The notes under the pieces: model-generated | What the model was told of the DNA's origin: nothing | Seen by the model: the letters and a program-made list of their open reading frames with translations, nothing else | Databases searched by the model: none | In this document: positions 1-7,818 of the stretch, in pieces | How positions within the stretch are numbered: the stretch's first letter is position 1 | How the letters are laid out: every line of letters starts with the position of its first letter | Source of the DNA: Falsiroseomonas sp050563535 | GTDB taxonomy: Bacteria; Pseudomonadota; Alphaproteobacteria; Acetobacterales; Acetobacteraceae | Assembly (NCBI RefSeq): GCF_050563535.1 | Contig: NZ_JBNXUO010000010.1 | Coordinates: 79,296 to 143,295, forward strand | Direction: 5' to 3' | DNA: 64,000 nt | Made by a program: the position numbers and the translations under genes

Positions 1-966
1 GGCCAGATGCGTGTCCGCCAGCGTGTCGCCCACGCGGGTGAGAAGCAGCTGCGCCACCGCGTTGGACAGCGCGGCCTGCGCCACCTCCAGCGGATGCGCC
101 CGCAGCGTCGCGGCCACGATGGCCGCGGCTTCCTCCGCGCCGCGCATCCCGCCCATCGGGCGGGGGGAGCCATCGGCTTCCCGGTTCAGCGGGCTCCCGC
201 CGTCCCAGAGGAACTCGTCGCTGTCCATCGGCAGCGACCCGGTGAAGGCGCAGAGATGCCAGCCCGCCTCCGGGCAGCGCGCGCGCAGCAGCACGGCCGC
301 CGGGCCGTCTGCCTGCAGGCGCGCCAGCAGGAAGGTCGCGCCATGCGGCGACAGCACCGCGCGGCTGAAGCCCGCCAGGTTGCTGCCCAACAGGAACAGC
401 ACCGCCAGCAGCACCGGCAGGGCCGCGCGCAGCACCGGCCCCGGGCGCCGCGCCAGCAGCGCCGCCAGCACCACCAGCCCCAGCGCCACTGGCAGGTGCG
501 ACAGATGCGCCGCCACCGCCAGCGCGCCCAGCGCGGTGACCCAGGCGGCCTCGGCCCGCGACAGCCGCCCGAAGGCCAGCAGGAACAGGCAGAGCGGCGC
601 CATCGCCGTCAGCGCATCCGGCATCAGCGTGGACAGGAACCAGGGCGCCGAGGTCAGCGCCGCAAGCCCGGCGCAGAGCCCGAGATGCCAGGCGGCCGAG
701 GCGCCGCCCCGCAGCGCCCGCTGCGCCAGCCAGACCAGGTGCGACGCCGCCAGCCCCTGCGCCGCCATCGGCGGCCAGAGCGACAGGCGCCAGTGGAACA
801 GGTGCAGGGCGGGGCCGTAGGCCTGCGTCTTGTCCCAGGGCGGCTCGCCGGTCGTGGTGTGCAGCAGGTAGGAGACGGTATCGATGAAGACGAGCGGATA
901 GCCGTTCAGCGCCGCCGGCCAGACCAGCAGCGCCGCCCCTGCGAGGATGGCGGCCGCCGCCCTCAT
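1..966 (-). CDS. Multi-pass membrane protein, tandem paralog copy 2 (3' end outside window)
   Basis: The reading frame is open for 322 codons from an ATG at 966 to the window edge, so the C-terminus is missing. The N-terminus is hydrophobic with the motif LNGYPLVFIDTVSYLLHTT, followed by many Leu/Ala/Val-rich segments that predict an inner-membrane protein. It aligns along its whole visible length with the upstream gene (963-2306): shared motifs include ARRPGPVLRAALPV, SPHGATF, ARLQADGPAA and LPMDSD. Its ATG overlaps the stop of that gene (ATGA), so the two are translationally coupled. The family is not recognised; a polytopic glycosyltransferase-like or polysaccharide-related role is possible but unsupported. 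Confidence 0.75.
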   Translation of the reverse strand, partial: MRAAAAILAGAALLVWPAALNGYPLVFIDTVSYLLHTTTGEPPWDKTQAYGPALHLFHWRLSLWPPMAAQGLAASHLVWLAQRALRGGASAAWHLGLCAGLAALTSAPWFLSTLMPDALTAMAPLCLFLLAFGRLSRAEAAWVTALGALAVAAHLSHLPVALGLVVLAALLARRPGPVLRAALPVLLAVLFLLGSNLAGFSRAVLSPHGATFLLARLQADGPAAVLLRARCPEAGWHLCAFTGSLPMDSDEFLWDGGSPLNREADGSPRPMGGMRGAEEAAAIVAATLRAHPLEVAQAALSNAVAQLLLTRVGDTLADTHLA

Positions 967-2306
967 CGCCGGCGCGGCGCGAGCGCGAGCGCGGCCACCA
1001 CCGGCACCAGCCACAGGATCCGCGCCTCGTAGCGGAGATGCGGCTTGGACAGCGCGCCAGTGGCGAAGGCGTTGGCGGAGACGCCCACCAGAACGCCGAG
1101 CACGAGGCCGAGCCGCCGCGCCTCCCCCGCCCGCGCCGCCCGCCACCAGGCCAGCAGGGCCAGCGCGGCGCCGGCCAGCAGCACCGGCGCGTGCGGCCAC
1201 AGGAAGGGCGCCACCGCCCCCGCCAGCTCGCCACGGGGCTGGAGCGCGGCGTCGTAGGCGGCGAGTTCGCGCGCGGGGAAACCCTCCGCGATGCGGGGCC
1301 TCACCGCCGCCGCCAGGTGGTCCGCCACCAGCGTGTCGCCCGCCGTCGCCATGCCGAGCTGCGAGAGGGTGTTGCGGAGCATCGCCGCCGCGACCTCCAG
1401 CGGGCGCACCCGCAGCGTCTCCCCCACGATGGCGCCGGCCTCGGCCGAGAGCAGCGCGCCGCCGAGGAAGCGCGGCGTGCCGTCGGGCGCTCGGTTCACC
1501 GGGCTGTCCGGGGCCCAGAGGAAGGCGTCGCTGTCCATCGGCAGGCGGTCGGCGAAGGCGCAGAGATACCAGCCGGCAGCCGGGCAGCGGTCGCGGATCA
1601 CCGCCGCGGCGGGCCCATCGGCCTGCAGCCGCGCCAGCGCGAAGGTCGCCCCGTGCGGCGACAGCGCCGCGCGCCCATGCCCCCACAGATTCGTCACGAC
1701 CAGCAGCAGCACGGCCAGTGCGACGGGCAGCGCCGCCCGCAGCACCGGCCCCGGGCGCCGCGCCAGCAGTGCCGCCAGCGCCACCACCGCCGCGGCGAGC
1801 GGCAGGTGCGACAGGTGCGACGCGATGCCGACGGTGCCAAGCGCCACCAGCCCCGCCGCCTCGGCGCGGGACAGCGCATCGCGCGCGAAGGCCAGCAGCA
1901 GCAGCGCCAGTAGCACCGCCGGGGCGAAGACGTCGGGCATCAGCAGCGCCACCGTGAAGGGCGCCGTGGTCAGCGCCGCCGCGCCCGCGCAGGCCAGCAG
2001 GTGAAGCCCCGGCGCCGCCGCGCCGCGAAGCGCGCGCTGCACCAGCCACAGCAGCCAGGAGATCGCGAGCCCCTGCGCCAGCGCCGGGCCCCACAGCGTG
2101 ATCCGCCCGTGGAAGGCATGCAGCAGCGGGCCGTAGACATGCGGCTTGTCCCAGATGACCAGCGGCCCGAGCGTCTGGTGCAGGAAGGCGCCCGTGTCGC
2201 TGAACAGCAGCGGGTAGCCGTTGAGGAAGGCGGGCCACAGCAGCAGCATGGCGCCGGCCGGGATGGCGAGCCAGCGGCCGGCCCGGGCCAAGGCGGCCCG
2301 CGGCAT
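963..2306 (-). CDS. Multi-pass membrane protein, tandem paralog copy 1
   Basis: A 447-residue polytopic membrane protein. The start at 2306 (MPRAALARAG) is chosen because it lies 2 bases after the moaE stop; a longer frame upstream would run back through moaE. Residues about 12-30 form the first hydrophobic segment, then NGYPLLFSDTGAFLHQT, and about ten further hydrophobic stretches. The C-terminus ends in a basic PRRR tail. It is the head of a tandem pair with the gene at 1-966, which overlaps its stop by 4 bases. It lies last in the pgsA-moaD-moaE transcription unit. I do not recognise the family; the conserved aspartate in the FSDT/FIDT motif after the first membrane segment recalls GT-C enzymes, but that is only a guess. 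Confidence 0.75.
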   Translation of the reverse strand: MPRAALARAGRWLAIPAGAMLLLWPAFLNGYPLLFSDTGAFLHQTLGPLVIWDKPHVYGPLLHAFHGRITLWGPALAQGLAISWLLWLVQRALRGAAAPGLHLLACAGAAALTTAPFTVALLMPDVFAPAVLLALLLLAFARDALSRAEAAGLVALGTVGIASHLSHLPLAAAVVALAALLARRPGPVLRAALPVALAVLLLVVTNLWGHGRAALSPHGATFALARLQADGPAAAVIRDRCPAAGWYLCAFADRLPMDSDAFLWAPDSPVNRAPDGTPRFLGGALLSAEAGAIVGETLRVRPLEVAAAMLRNTLSQLGMATAGDTLVADHLAAAVRPRIAEGFPARELAAYDAALQPRGELAGAVAPFLWPHAPVLLAGAALALLAWWRAARAGEARRLGLVLGVLVGVSANAFATGALSKPHLRYEARILWLVPVVAALALAPRRR

Positions 2307-2308
2307 GG

Positions 2309-2785
2309 TTATGGCGTGGCCGCCGGCCGGTGCGCCCAGCGGGCGGCGGCCTCGTCGTCCTCGGCCTTCGCCTCGACCCAGCGTGTCCGCCCGTCGGCGA
2401 ATTCCTCCTGCTTCCAGAAGGGGGCGCGGGTCTTCAGCCAGTCGATCAGGAAGGCGCAGCTTTCCAGCGCCGCCAGGCGGTGCGCGCTGGCGGTCAGCAC
2501 CAGCACGATCGGGTCGCCGGGCACCAGCCGGCCATGGCGATGGATGACCGTGCAGCCGGTCAGCGGCCACCGGGCGCAGGCTTCCTCCGCGATGCGCCCG
2601 ATCGCGCGGGCGGTCATGCCGGGGTAGTGCTCCAGCACCATGGCCGACAGCCCGTCATCGCCGCGGCAGATGCCGACGAAACTGGCCAGCCCGCCGACAT
2701 CGGTGCGCCCGGCAGCGAGCAGCGCGGCCTCCGCGCCGAGGTCGAAGGGCGCTTCCTGCACGCGCACGGTCGGCGTCGCCGCCAT
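2309..2785 (-). CDS. moaE: Molybdopterin synthase catalytic subunit MoaE
   Basis: 158 residues. Large subunit of molybdopterin synthase, which moves two sulfurs from the thiocarboxylated C-terminus of MoaD onto cyclic pyranopterin monophosphate during molybdenum cofactor synthesis in the cytoplasm. Visible family motifs: ASFVGICRGD (34-43), LEHYPGM (51-57), IHRHG (81-85) and the substrate-binding, catalytic lysine region LKTRAPFWKQE (117-127, with K118 and K125). Length matches the family (about 150). It starts one base after the moaD stop, so the two subunits are co-translated. Confidence 0.95.
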   Translation of the reverse strand: MAATPTVRVQEAPFDLGAEAALLAAGRTDVGGLASFVGICRGDDGLSAMVLEHYPGMTARAIGRIAEEACARWPLTGCTVIHRHGRLVPGDPIVLVLTASAHRLAALESCAFLIDWLKTRAPFWKQEEFADGRTRWVEAKAEDDEAAARWAHRPAATP

Positions 2786-2786
2786 G

Positions 2787-3038
2787 TCAGCCCCCGGTCA
2801 CCGGCGGGAAGAACGCGACCTCGTCGCCCGCGCCCACCGGGTGGTCGGGCGGCGCGAAATCCTGGTTCACCGCGGCGCGGATCTGGCGCGGGTCGGCGAA
2901 GGCGGCGGCATGGGCCGGCCCGCGGGTCGCCAGCCAGGCGACCAGGCCCGCCACGTCGCGCACCTCGGCCGGCGGGGAGACCTCCTCCTCCGCCACCCCG
3001 ACGCGCTGGCGCACCCAGGCGAAGTAGAGAAGCTTCAT
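2787..3038 (-). CDS. moaD: Molybdopterin synthase sulfur carrier subunit MoaD
   Basis: 83 residues, ubiquitin-like fold family. The start at 3038 (MKLLYFAWVRQRVG) gives the normal length for MoaD; the open frame extends 24 codons further upstream but through the preceding gene's end. The C-terminus is FFPPVTGG; the terminal Gly-Gly is the site that is adenylated by MoeB and thiocarboxylated to donate sulfur. It lies between the lipoprotein gene and moaE, 1 base from moaE. Confidence 0.93.
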   Translation of the reverse strand: MKLLYFAWVRQRVGVAEEEVSPPAEVRDVAGLVAWLATRGPAHAAAFADPRQIRAAVNQDFAPPDHPVGAGDEVAFFPPVTGG

Positions 3039-3051
3039 CCGGCCGGCCGGG

Positions 3052-3759
3052 TCAGTTCGGCACGACGCGCGTGCTGGTGCGCCCGTCCGGGCCGACCCAG
3101 GTCTCGACATTGCCGTCGCGGATCACCGCGCCGCCGCCGAGGCCGGGCTGGGTGAAGCCCTGAACCCGCGGCGTGCCGCCGGTGCCGATCGCAGGGCGGC
3201 CGGTCGGGTCGACCAGCGGCTGCCCCGGCCGCGGCGCGGCCGCGCCGGCGGAGGCGGAAGGCGGCGGCAGCACGGGGCTGCCGGGCGGCTGGGTCAGCGG
3301 CAGAGGCTCGGACGGCGCACCGGCGGTGCCCCGGCTGCGGCCGCGCCGCGCCGGCTCGCCCGGCGTCGCGACCGGCGAGGTGGCGGGCGGCGCCCCCTCG
3401 ATGAGGGAGGGGGTGTAGGACGGGATGTTCCGCATCGCCTCGTCCGGGCCGGACATCAGGGTCGGGCGGGGGGCCTCGGTCACCGGCCAGACATTGCCGG
3501 GCTCGGGCGTCAGCGGTTCCACCTCCGGATTGCCGCCGCGGATGCGCTGCACGGTGAGCGCATCGGAGGTGACGATGTTGCGCGGGCCCATGAAGGGGCT
3601 CCACATGCTGTCGAGGCTGGAGCCGAGGCCCTGTCCGACCGAGGAGAAGTCGACCGGGCCCGCGCACCCGCCGGCCAGCAGCGCCACCGCCAGCCACGGG
3701 CTGCGGCGGACCAGCATGCGCGCCGGACGGGATTCGGTCGGGCGTTGGGTGGCGGCCAT
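3052..3759 (-). CDS. Proline/glycine-rich lipoprotein, function unknown
   Basis: 235 residues. The N-terminus has basic residues (RMLVRRS), a hydrophobic core and a lipobox ALLAGGC with Cys32, so it should be exported by Sec and lipidated. After the mature Cys, a short ordered part (about 33-75) is followed by a long Pro/Gly/Ala/Ser-rich region, and a C-terminal stretch with GFTQPGLGG and VETWVGPDGRTSTRV that may be a small surface motif. It sits between pgsA and moaD in the same orientation. The start at 3759 gives a proper signal peptide; the longer frame upstream overlaps pgsA and is unlikely. No family is recognised. Confidence 0.8.
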   Translation of the reverse strand: MAATQRPTESRPARMLVRRSPWLAVALLAGGCAGPVDFSSVGQGLGSSLDSMWSPFMGPRNIVTSDALTVQRIRGGNPEVEPLTPEPGNVWPVTEAPRPTLMSGPDEAMRNIPSYTPSLIEGAPPATSPVATPGEPARRGRSRGTAGAPSEPLPLTQPPGSPVLPPPSASAGAAAPRPGQPLVDPTGRPAIGTGGTPRVQGFTQPGLGGGAVIRDGNVETWVGPDGRTSTRVVPN

Positions 3760-3815
3760 GGTGGCTCCTGGTCTGCGTCGTGTCGTCCGGAAGATGCGCC
3801 GCGGGCCGCAAAGCC

Positions 3816-4451
3816 TCAAGAGCGCAACGGGCTGCGCGCCCGCTCCGGCGCCGGGGGTGGCGGGGCGGGGGGTGGGGCGTCCCGCGCCCCGACATGGCGC
3901 AGCCCCGCCTGCAGGTAGTCCCACCCCGTCACCAGGGTCAGCGCCGCAGCGGTCCAGAGCATCAGTTCCCCGATCAGCGACACCGGCAGGAAGGACAGCC
4001 CCAGCACGCGCGCCCCGGAATCGCCCGCGAGCAGGGTGCCGAGCGCGCCCATCTGGAAGCCGGTCTTCCACTTGGCCAGCCGCGTCACCGGCAGCCCGAC
4101 CGACAGCCCCGCCAGGTATTCCCGCAGGCCAGAGACCAGGATCTCCCTCAGGAGGATCACGATGGCCGGGAACAGGCCGAAATCCGTCAGCCGCCCCATC
4201 CCCGCCAGCAGCATCAGCGCAGCGCCGACCAGCAGCTTGTCCGCGATCGGGTCGAGCATCCTGCCGAGATCGCTGATCTGCTGGCGCTGGCGGGCCAGCT
4301 TGCCGTCGAAGTAGTCGGTGATGGCGGCGGCCGAGAAGACCGCGCAGGCCGCGACATCCGCCCAGGGGTCGCGCAGCGCGCAGGCCACCACCAGCAGCGG
4401 GATGGCGGCGATGCGCGACAGCGTCAGCAGGTTGGGCAGGTCGGTTGGCAT
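3816..4451 (-). CDS. pgsA: CDP-diacylglycerol--glycerol-3-phosphate 3-phosphatidyltransferase
   Basis: 211 residues. Committed step of phosphatidylglycerol synthesis: CDP-diacylglycerol plus sn-glycerol 3-phosphate gives phosphatidylglycerol phosphate, in the inner membrane. The CDP-alcohol phosphatidyltransferase signature D-x2-DG-x2-AR-x8-G-x3-D-x3-D is complete: D46, D49-G50, A53-R54, G63, D67, D71. The N-terminal LPNLLTLSRI motif is typical of PgsA. Several hydrophobic helices follow. The C-terminus carries a Pro/Ala/Arg tail (from about 190). It lies downstream of uvrC and the VTT protein; the uvrC-pgsA-moaD-moaE order is, to my knowledge, common in Alphaproteobacteria. Confidence 0.95.
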   Translation of the reverse strand: MPTDLPNLLTLSRIAAIPLLVVACALRDPWADVAACAVFSAAAITDYFDGKLARQRQQISDLGRMLDPIADKLLVGAALMLLAGMGRLTDFGLFPAIVILLREILVSGLREYLAGLSVGLPVTRLAKWKTGFQMGALGTLLAGDSGARVLGLSFLPVSLIGELMLWTAAALTLVTGWDYLQAGLRHVGARDAPPPAPPPPAPERARSPLRS

Positions 4452-4565
4452 GCGGACCTCCCTCTAGCAGAAGGGGACGCCCCGGGCGAGGCGCGAGGCG
4501 AGGGGGTGCTCACGAAGCGCGGCGCCCGGCAGGGGCGGGCCGCCCGCGGCGGGGGGGTGCCACCG

Positions 4566-5144
4566 TCAGATGTAGCGCAGCGCCAGGACCCCCAGGACGA
4601 GCAGCGCCGCGACCGCGCTGGTGACCAGGATGAGCCGCCTTTCGATGAAGTCGCGCACGCCCGGGCCGAAGCGGCGGATCAGGGCCGCCAGCAGGAAGAA
4701 GCGGGCGCCGCGCGTGACCAGGCTGGTCAGCAGGAAGGTGGCGAAGTCCATCTTCGCCGCGCCGGCGGCGATGGTGACGATCTTGTAGGGGATGGGCGTC
4801 AGCCCCTTCACCAGGATCACCGCCGCGCCCCATCGCTGGAACCACTCCTCGAAGCGCGCCAGCGCCCCGGCATGGCCGTAGGCGGTCAGCACCGGCTCGG
4901 CCAGCGCCTCGAACAGGAAATAGCCGATGACGTAGCCGAGCACGCCGCCCAGGACCGAGGTGACGGTGCAGATCGCCGCCAGCCGCCAGGCCCAGTCCGG
5001 CCGGGCCATCGCCATCGGCACCAGCATCGCGTCCGGCGGGACCGGGAAGACGCTGCTTTCCGCGAAGCTGACGGCGCCGAGCCAGAACCTGGCGCGCGGG
5101 TGACCCGCGAGATCCATCACGCGGGCATAGAGGGAATGGAGCAA
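4566..5144 (-). CDS. YqaA-type VTT (SNARE-associated/DedA-like) membrane protein
   Basis: 192 residues. Motifs FAESSVFPVPPDAML (26-40) and GLTPIPYKIVTIAAG (about 113-127) are the hallmark paired re-entrant segments of the VTT/DedA superfamily in its YqaA branch. About five hydrophobic segments. DedA relatives are implicated in undecaprenyl-phosphate or phospholipid translocation; the substrate of this branch is not settled. It lies between uvrC and pgsA, next to a phospholipid enzyme, which fits a membrane-lipid role. Confidence 0.88.
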   Translation of the reverse strand: MLHSLYARVMDLAGHPRARFWLGAVSFAESSVFPVPPDAMLVPMAMARPDWAWRLAAICTVTSVLGGVLGYVIGYFLFEALAEPVLTAYGHAGALARFEEWFQRWGAAVILVKGLTPIPYKIVTIAAGAAKMDFATFLLTSLVTRGARFFLLAALIRRFGPGVRDFIERRLILVTSAVAALLVLGVLALRYI

Positions 5145-5210
5145 GGGGAATGTCTCGGCAGGAAGGCGCCCAGGATGCCCCGCCTCCGTGGCGGAGGCGA
5201 GGCGGCGCCC

Positions 5211-7130
5211 TCACCCCTCGGTCGGGTGGAAATGCCCGTAGATCTTCCGCGCCGCCGCCCGGCCGATGCCCGGCGCCTTCTCCAGGTCCTCCAGCCCGGC
5301 GTTGCGCACCCCGCGGGCCGAGCCGAAATGGTTCAGCAGCTTGCGCTTGAGCGCGGTGCCGACGCCGGGGATGTCGTCCAGCTCGCTCCGCGTCAGCGCC
5401 TTCGACCGGCCTGCGCGGTGGGAGGCGATGGCGAAGCGGTGCGCCTCGTCCCGCAGGCGCTGGAGGTAGTACAGCACCGCGTCGCGGGGCGGCAGCTGGA
5501 AGGGCGCCTTGCCGGTCTGGTGGAACCATTCGCGCCCTGCGTCGCGGTCCGGGCCCTTCGCGATGGCGACCAGCGGGATGTCGTGCAGCCCCATCTCGTT
5601 CAGGATGTCGCGTGCGGCGGAAAGCTGGCCCTGGCCGCCATCGATCAGCACCAGGTCGGGCCAGCCATCCGTCTCGCGCTCCGGGTCCTCCTTCAGTGCG
5701 CGGCCGAAGCGGCGTTCGAAGACCTCGCGCATCATCGCGAAGTCGTCGCCGGGCCTGGCGTCGCGGATGGCGTATTTGCGGTAGTGCTGCTTCAGGAAGC
5801 CGGCGGGGCCGGCCACCACCATCACGCCATAGGCGTTGGTGCCCATGATGTGGCTGTTGTCGTAGACCTCGACCCGTTCCGGGCTGTCGGGCAGGTCGAA
5901 CAGGCGGGCGACGCCGGCCAGCAGCTCGGACTGCGCGGCGCCTTCGGCCATGCGGCGCTCGATCGCCTCGCGCGCGTTGGTCTGGGCGTGCTCCAGCACG
6001 GCGCGCTTGTCGCCGCGCTGGGGGCGGTGGATATCCACCTTGCGCCCGGCCTTGAGGGTGAGCGCCTCGGCCAGCACCTCCGCCTCCTCCGGGTCGTGGC
6101 TGACGAGGACGAGCGGCGGCGGCGGCAGGTCGTCGTAGAGCTGCGCGAGGAAGGCGGACAGCACTTCCCCGGGCGGCTGTTCGGACTTGGCGTGGGACAG
6201 GAAGAAGGGGCGGTTGCCGTTGTTGCGGCCGCCGCGGAAGAAGAAGACCTGCACGCAGGACTGGCCCGCCATCTGGTGCAGCGCCACCACATCCGCGTCG
6301 CCCACGCCGTCGAGGTTGATGCGGTCGCGCCCCTGCACATGCGTGAGCCCCCGGATGCGGTCGCGGATCGCGGCCGCACGCTCGAATTCGAGGTTTCCGG
6401 CCGCCTCCTCCATCTCCTTCGCGAGCCGCCGCTGGATCGAGGGCGTGCCGCCGGACAGGAACTCCTTCGCCTCGCGCACCAGCTCGGCGTAGTCGTCCTT
6501 CGCGATGCGCTCGACGCAGGGGGCGGAGCAGCGCTTGATCTGGTGCAGCAGGCAGGGGCGCGCGCGCTGGTCGAAGACCGTGTCGCGGCAGCTTCGCAGC
6601 AGGAAGACGCGCTGCAGCGCCGTCAGCGTCTGGTTCACCGCCCAGGCGGAGGCGAAGGGGCCCCAGTAGCTCGCGCCCTTGCGGCGTTCGCCGCGGTGCT
6701 TGGTGATCTGCGGATAGGGATGGTCCTCGGTCAGGACCAGCCAGGGATACGACTTGTCGTCGCGCAGGACGATGTTGTAGCGCGGCCGCAGGCGCTTGAT
6801 GAGGTTCGCTTCCAGCAGCAGCGCCTCCGCCTCGCTGCCGGTGGTGACGATTTCCATCCGCCGCGTTTCGTGCACCATGCGGCGCAGGCGTTCGGGCAGG
6901 CGGGCGACCTGCGTATATGTCACCACGCGCCGCTTCAGGCTGCGCGCCTTGCCGACATAGAGCGCATCACCCTTTGCATCGAGCATACGATAGACGCCGG
7001 GCGTCAGCGGCAGCGTCGCGACCACCTCCTCGATGACCCGCACGCCCTGCATGACAGGTGGGGCAGCGTCGTCGTCCAGGATGGGCTCGGCGGGGGGCGT
7101 CGGGGGGGGCGGGGGCGTGCCGTTCATCAT
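5211..7130 (-). CDS. uvrC: UvrABC excinuclease subunit C
   Basis: 639 residues from the ATG at 7130. Makes both incisions in nucleotide excision repair after UvrB is loaded. Domains in order: GIY-YIG nuclease (PGVYRML near 44, YVGKARSLKRR near 58) for the 3' cut; a UVR motif (EEAAGNLEFERAAAIRDR) that contacts UvrB; the RNase H-like endonuclease domain (VEVYDNSHIMG, LVLIDGGQGQL, VAIAKG) for the 5' cut; and C-terminal helix-hairpin-helix repeats (DDIPGVGTALKRKLL, APGIGRAAARKI). A TTG at 7205 in frame would add 25 residues; the ATG pair at 7130/7127 is preferred but no strong ribosome site decides it. Pro-rich and acidic residues precede the GIY-YIG domain. Confidence 0.96.
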   Translation of the reverse strand: MMNGTPPPPPTPPAEPILDDDAAPPVMQGVRVIEEVVATLPLTPGVYRMLDAKGDALYVGKARSLKRRVVTYTQVARLPERLRRMVHETRRMEIVTTGSEAEALLLEANLIKRLRPRYNIVLRDDKSYPWLVLTEDHPYPQITKHRGERRKGASYWGPFASAWAVNQTLTALQRVFLLRSCRDTVFDQRARPCLLHQIKRCSAPCVERIAKDDYAELVREAKEFLSGGTPSIQRRLAKEMEEAAGNLEFERAAAIRDRIRGLTHVQGRDRINLDGVGDADVVALHQMAGQSCVQVFFFRGGRNNGNRPFFLSHAKSEQPPGEVLSAFLAQLYDDLPPPPLVLVSHDPEEAEVLAEALTLKAGRKVDIHRPQRGDKRAVLEHAQTNAREAIERRMAEGAAQSELLAGVARLFDLPDSPERVEVYDNSHIMGTNAYGVMVVAGPAGFLKQHYRKYAIRDARPGDDFAMMREVFERRFGRALKEDPERETDGWPDLVLIDGGQGQLSAARDILNEMGLHDIPLVAIAKGPDRDAGREWFHQTGKAPFQLPPRDAVLYYLQRLRDEAHRFAIASHRAGRSKALTRSELDDIPGVGTALKRKLLNHFGSARGVRNAGLEDLEKAPGIGRAAARKIYGHFHPTEG

Positions 7131-7425
7131 CGCCCGATATGGCGACGACCGGGCCCGGGGCGAAGCGCCGATGCGCCCGTGGTTCTCCACCGATCCTGTG
7201 GACAACTATGTGGATGGAGGGGTTCCGGATGCCCCGGAATGGCGGTCATCTGCCATTCACACGTCCCTGCCCAGGAAATAGGCACTTTTTCCAAGTTATT
7301 GAAATCATTGGAGATTGAATCTGCGAAGCCTCTCTCCTGCTCGTCAAGACCATCTTCCCTCTTGACGTCGCGCCGCGATCTCCTGGTTTCGTGATCGCGG
7401 TGGAAAACAGTTGCGACGAACCGTT
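7131..7425. other. Intergenic region upstream of uvrC with an AT-richer island
   Basis: No convincing gene. The part 7265-7400 is clearly less GC-rich than its surroundings, with runs such as CACTTTTTCC and GAAATCATTGGAGATTG. On the minus strand a TTGACG hexamer (complement of CGTCAA at 7345-7350) lies upstream of uvrC, but the hexamer 17 bp away is a poor -10. The island most likely holds the uvrC promoter. A 100-codon minus-strand frame through here (7127-7429) lacks a ribosome site and any recognisable motif. Confidence 0.4.
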
Positions 7426-7818
7426 TCACCTGCGGCGGCGCTCCACCGTCACGCCCACGCTTTCCACGTCGGAGAAGGCTTCCGGCTTCTCCACCGTGAC
7501 GCGGGCGCGCTCCACCCGCCCGTCCTCGAGCGCGGCGAGCGCGACGCGTTCGGCCAGCGTCTCCACCAGCAGCACATGCCCCTCGGCGACCGTGGCGCGC
7601 GCCACCTCGACCAGGCGCGCGTAATCGACCACGCGGCGGAAATCGTCCGGGCCCACATCGGCCGGCGCCGCGTCGTCGCGCACCACCAGCTCGACGCCGA
7701 GGCGGATGCGCTGCGGACCCGCCCTCTCATGCGGGTGGATGCCGAGCCGCGCCATCAGCTCCAGCCCGCGCACGAATACCAGCCGCAACCCGCGGTCCGC
7801 ATCCGGCAGGTAGGTCAT
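7426..7818 (-). CDS. folB: Dihydroneopterin aldolase FolB
   Basis: 130 residues. Converts 7,8-dihydroneopterin to 6-hydroxymethyl-7,8-dihydropterin and glycolaldehyde in folate synthesis. Family features: VFVRGLELMARLGIHPHE near the N-terminus with the conserved Glu after the GIH(P)H segment, the mid-protein DYARLVEVARATVAEGHVLLVETLAERVA region, and the catalytic lysine in VTVEKPEAF near the C-terminus. The C-terminus is VERRRR. The ATG overlaps the stop of the upstream SDR gene by 4 bases (ATGA), which argues for one transcript and a linked pterin role. Confidence 0.93.
   Translation of the reverse strand: MTYLPDADRGLRLVFVRGLELMARLGIHPHERAGPQRIRLGVELVVRDDAAPADVGPDDFRRVVDYARLVEVARATVAEGHVLLVETLAERVALAALEDGRVERARVTVEKPEAFSDVESVGVTVERRRR

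Noticed and set aside
3780..7394. 1204-codon plus-strand open frame over pgsA, the VTT gene and uvrC
   Set aside because: Antisense shadow of three clear minus-strand genes, no motif or start signal.
7127..7429. 100-codon minus-strand ORF between folB and uvrC
   Set aside because: No ribosome site, no motif, and it overlaps the likely uvrC promoter and start.
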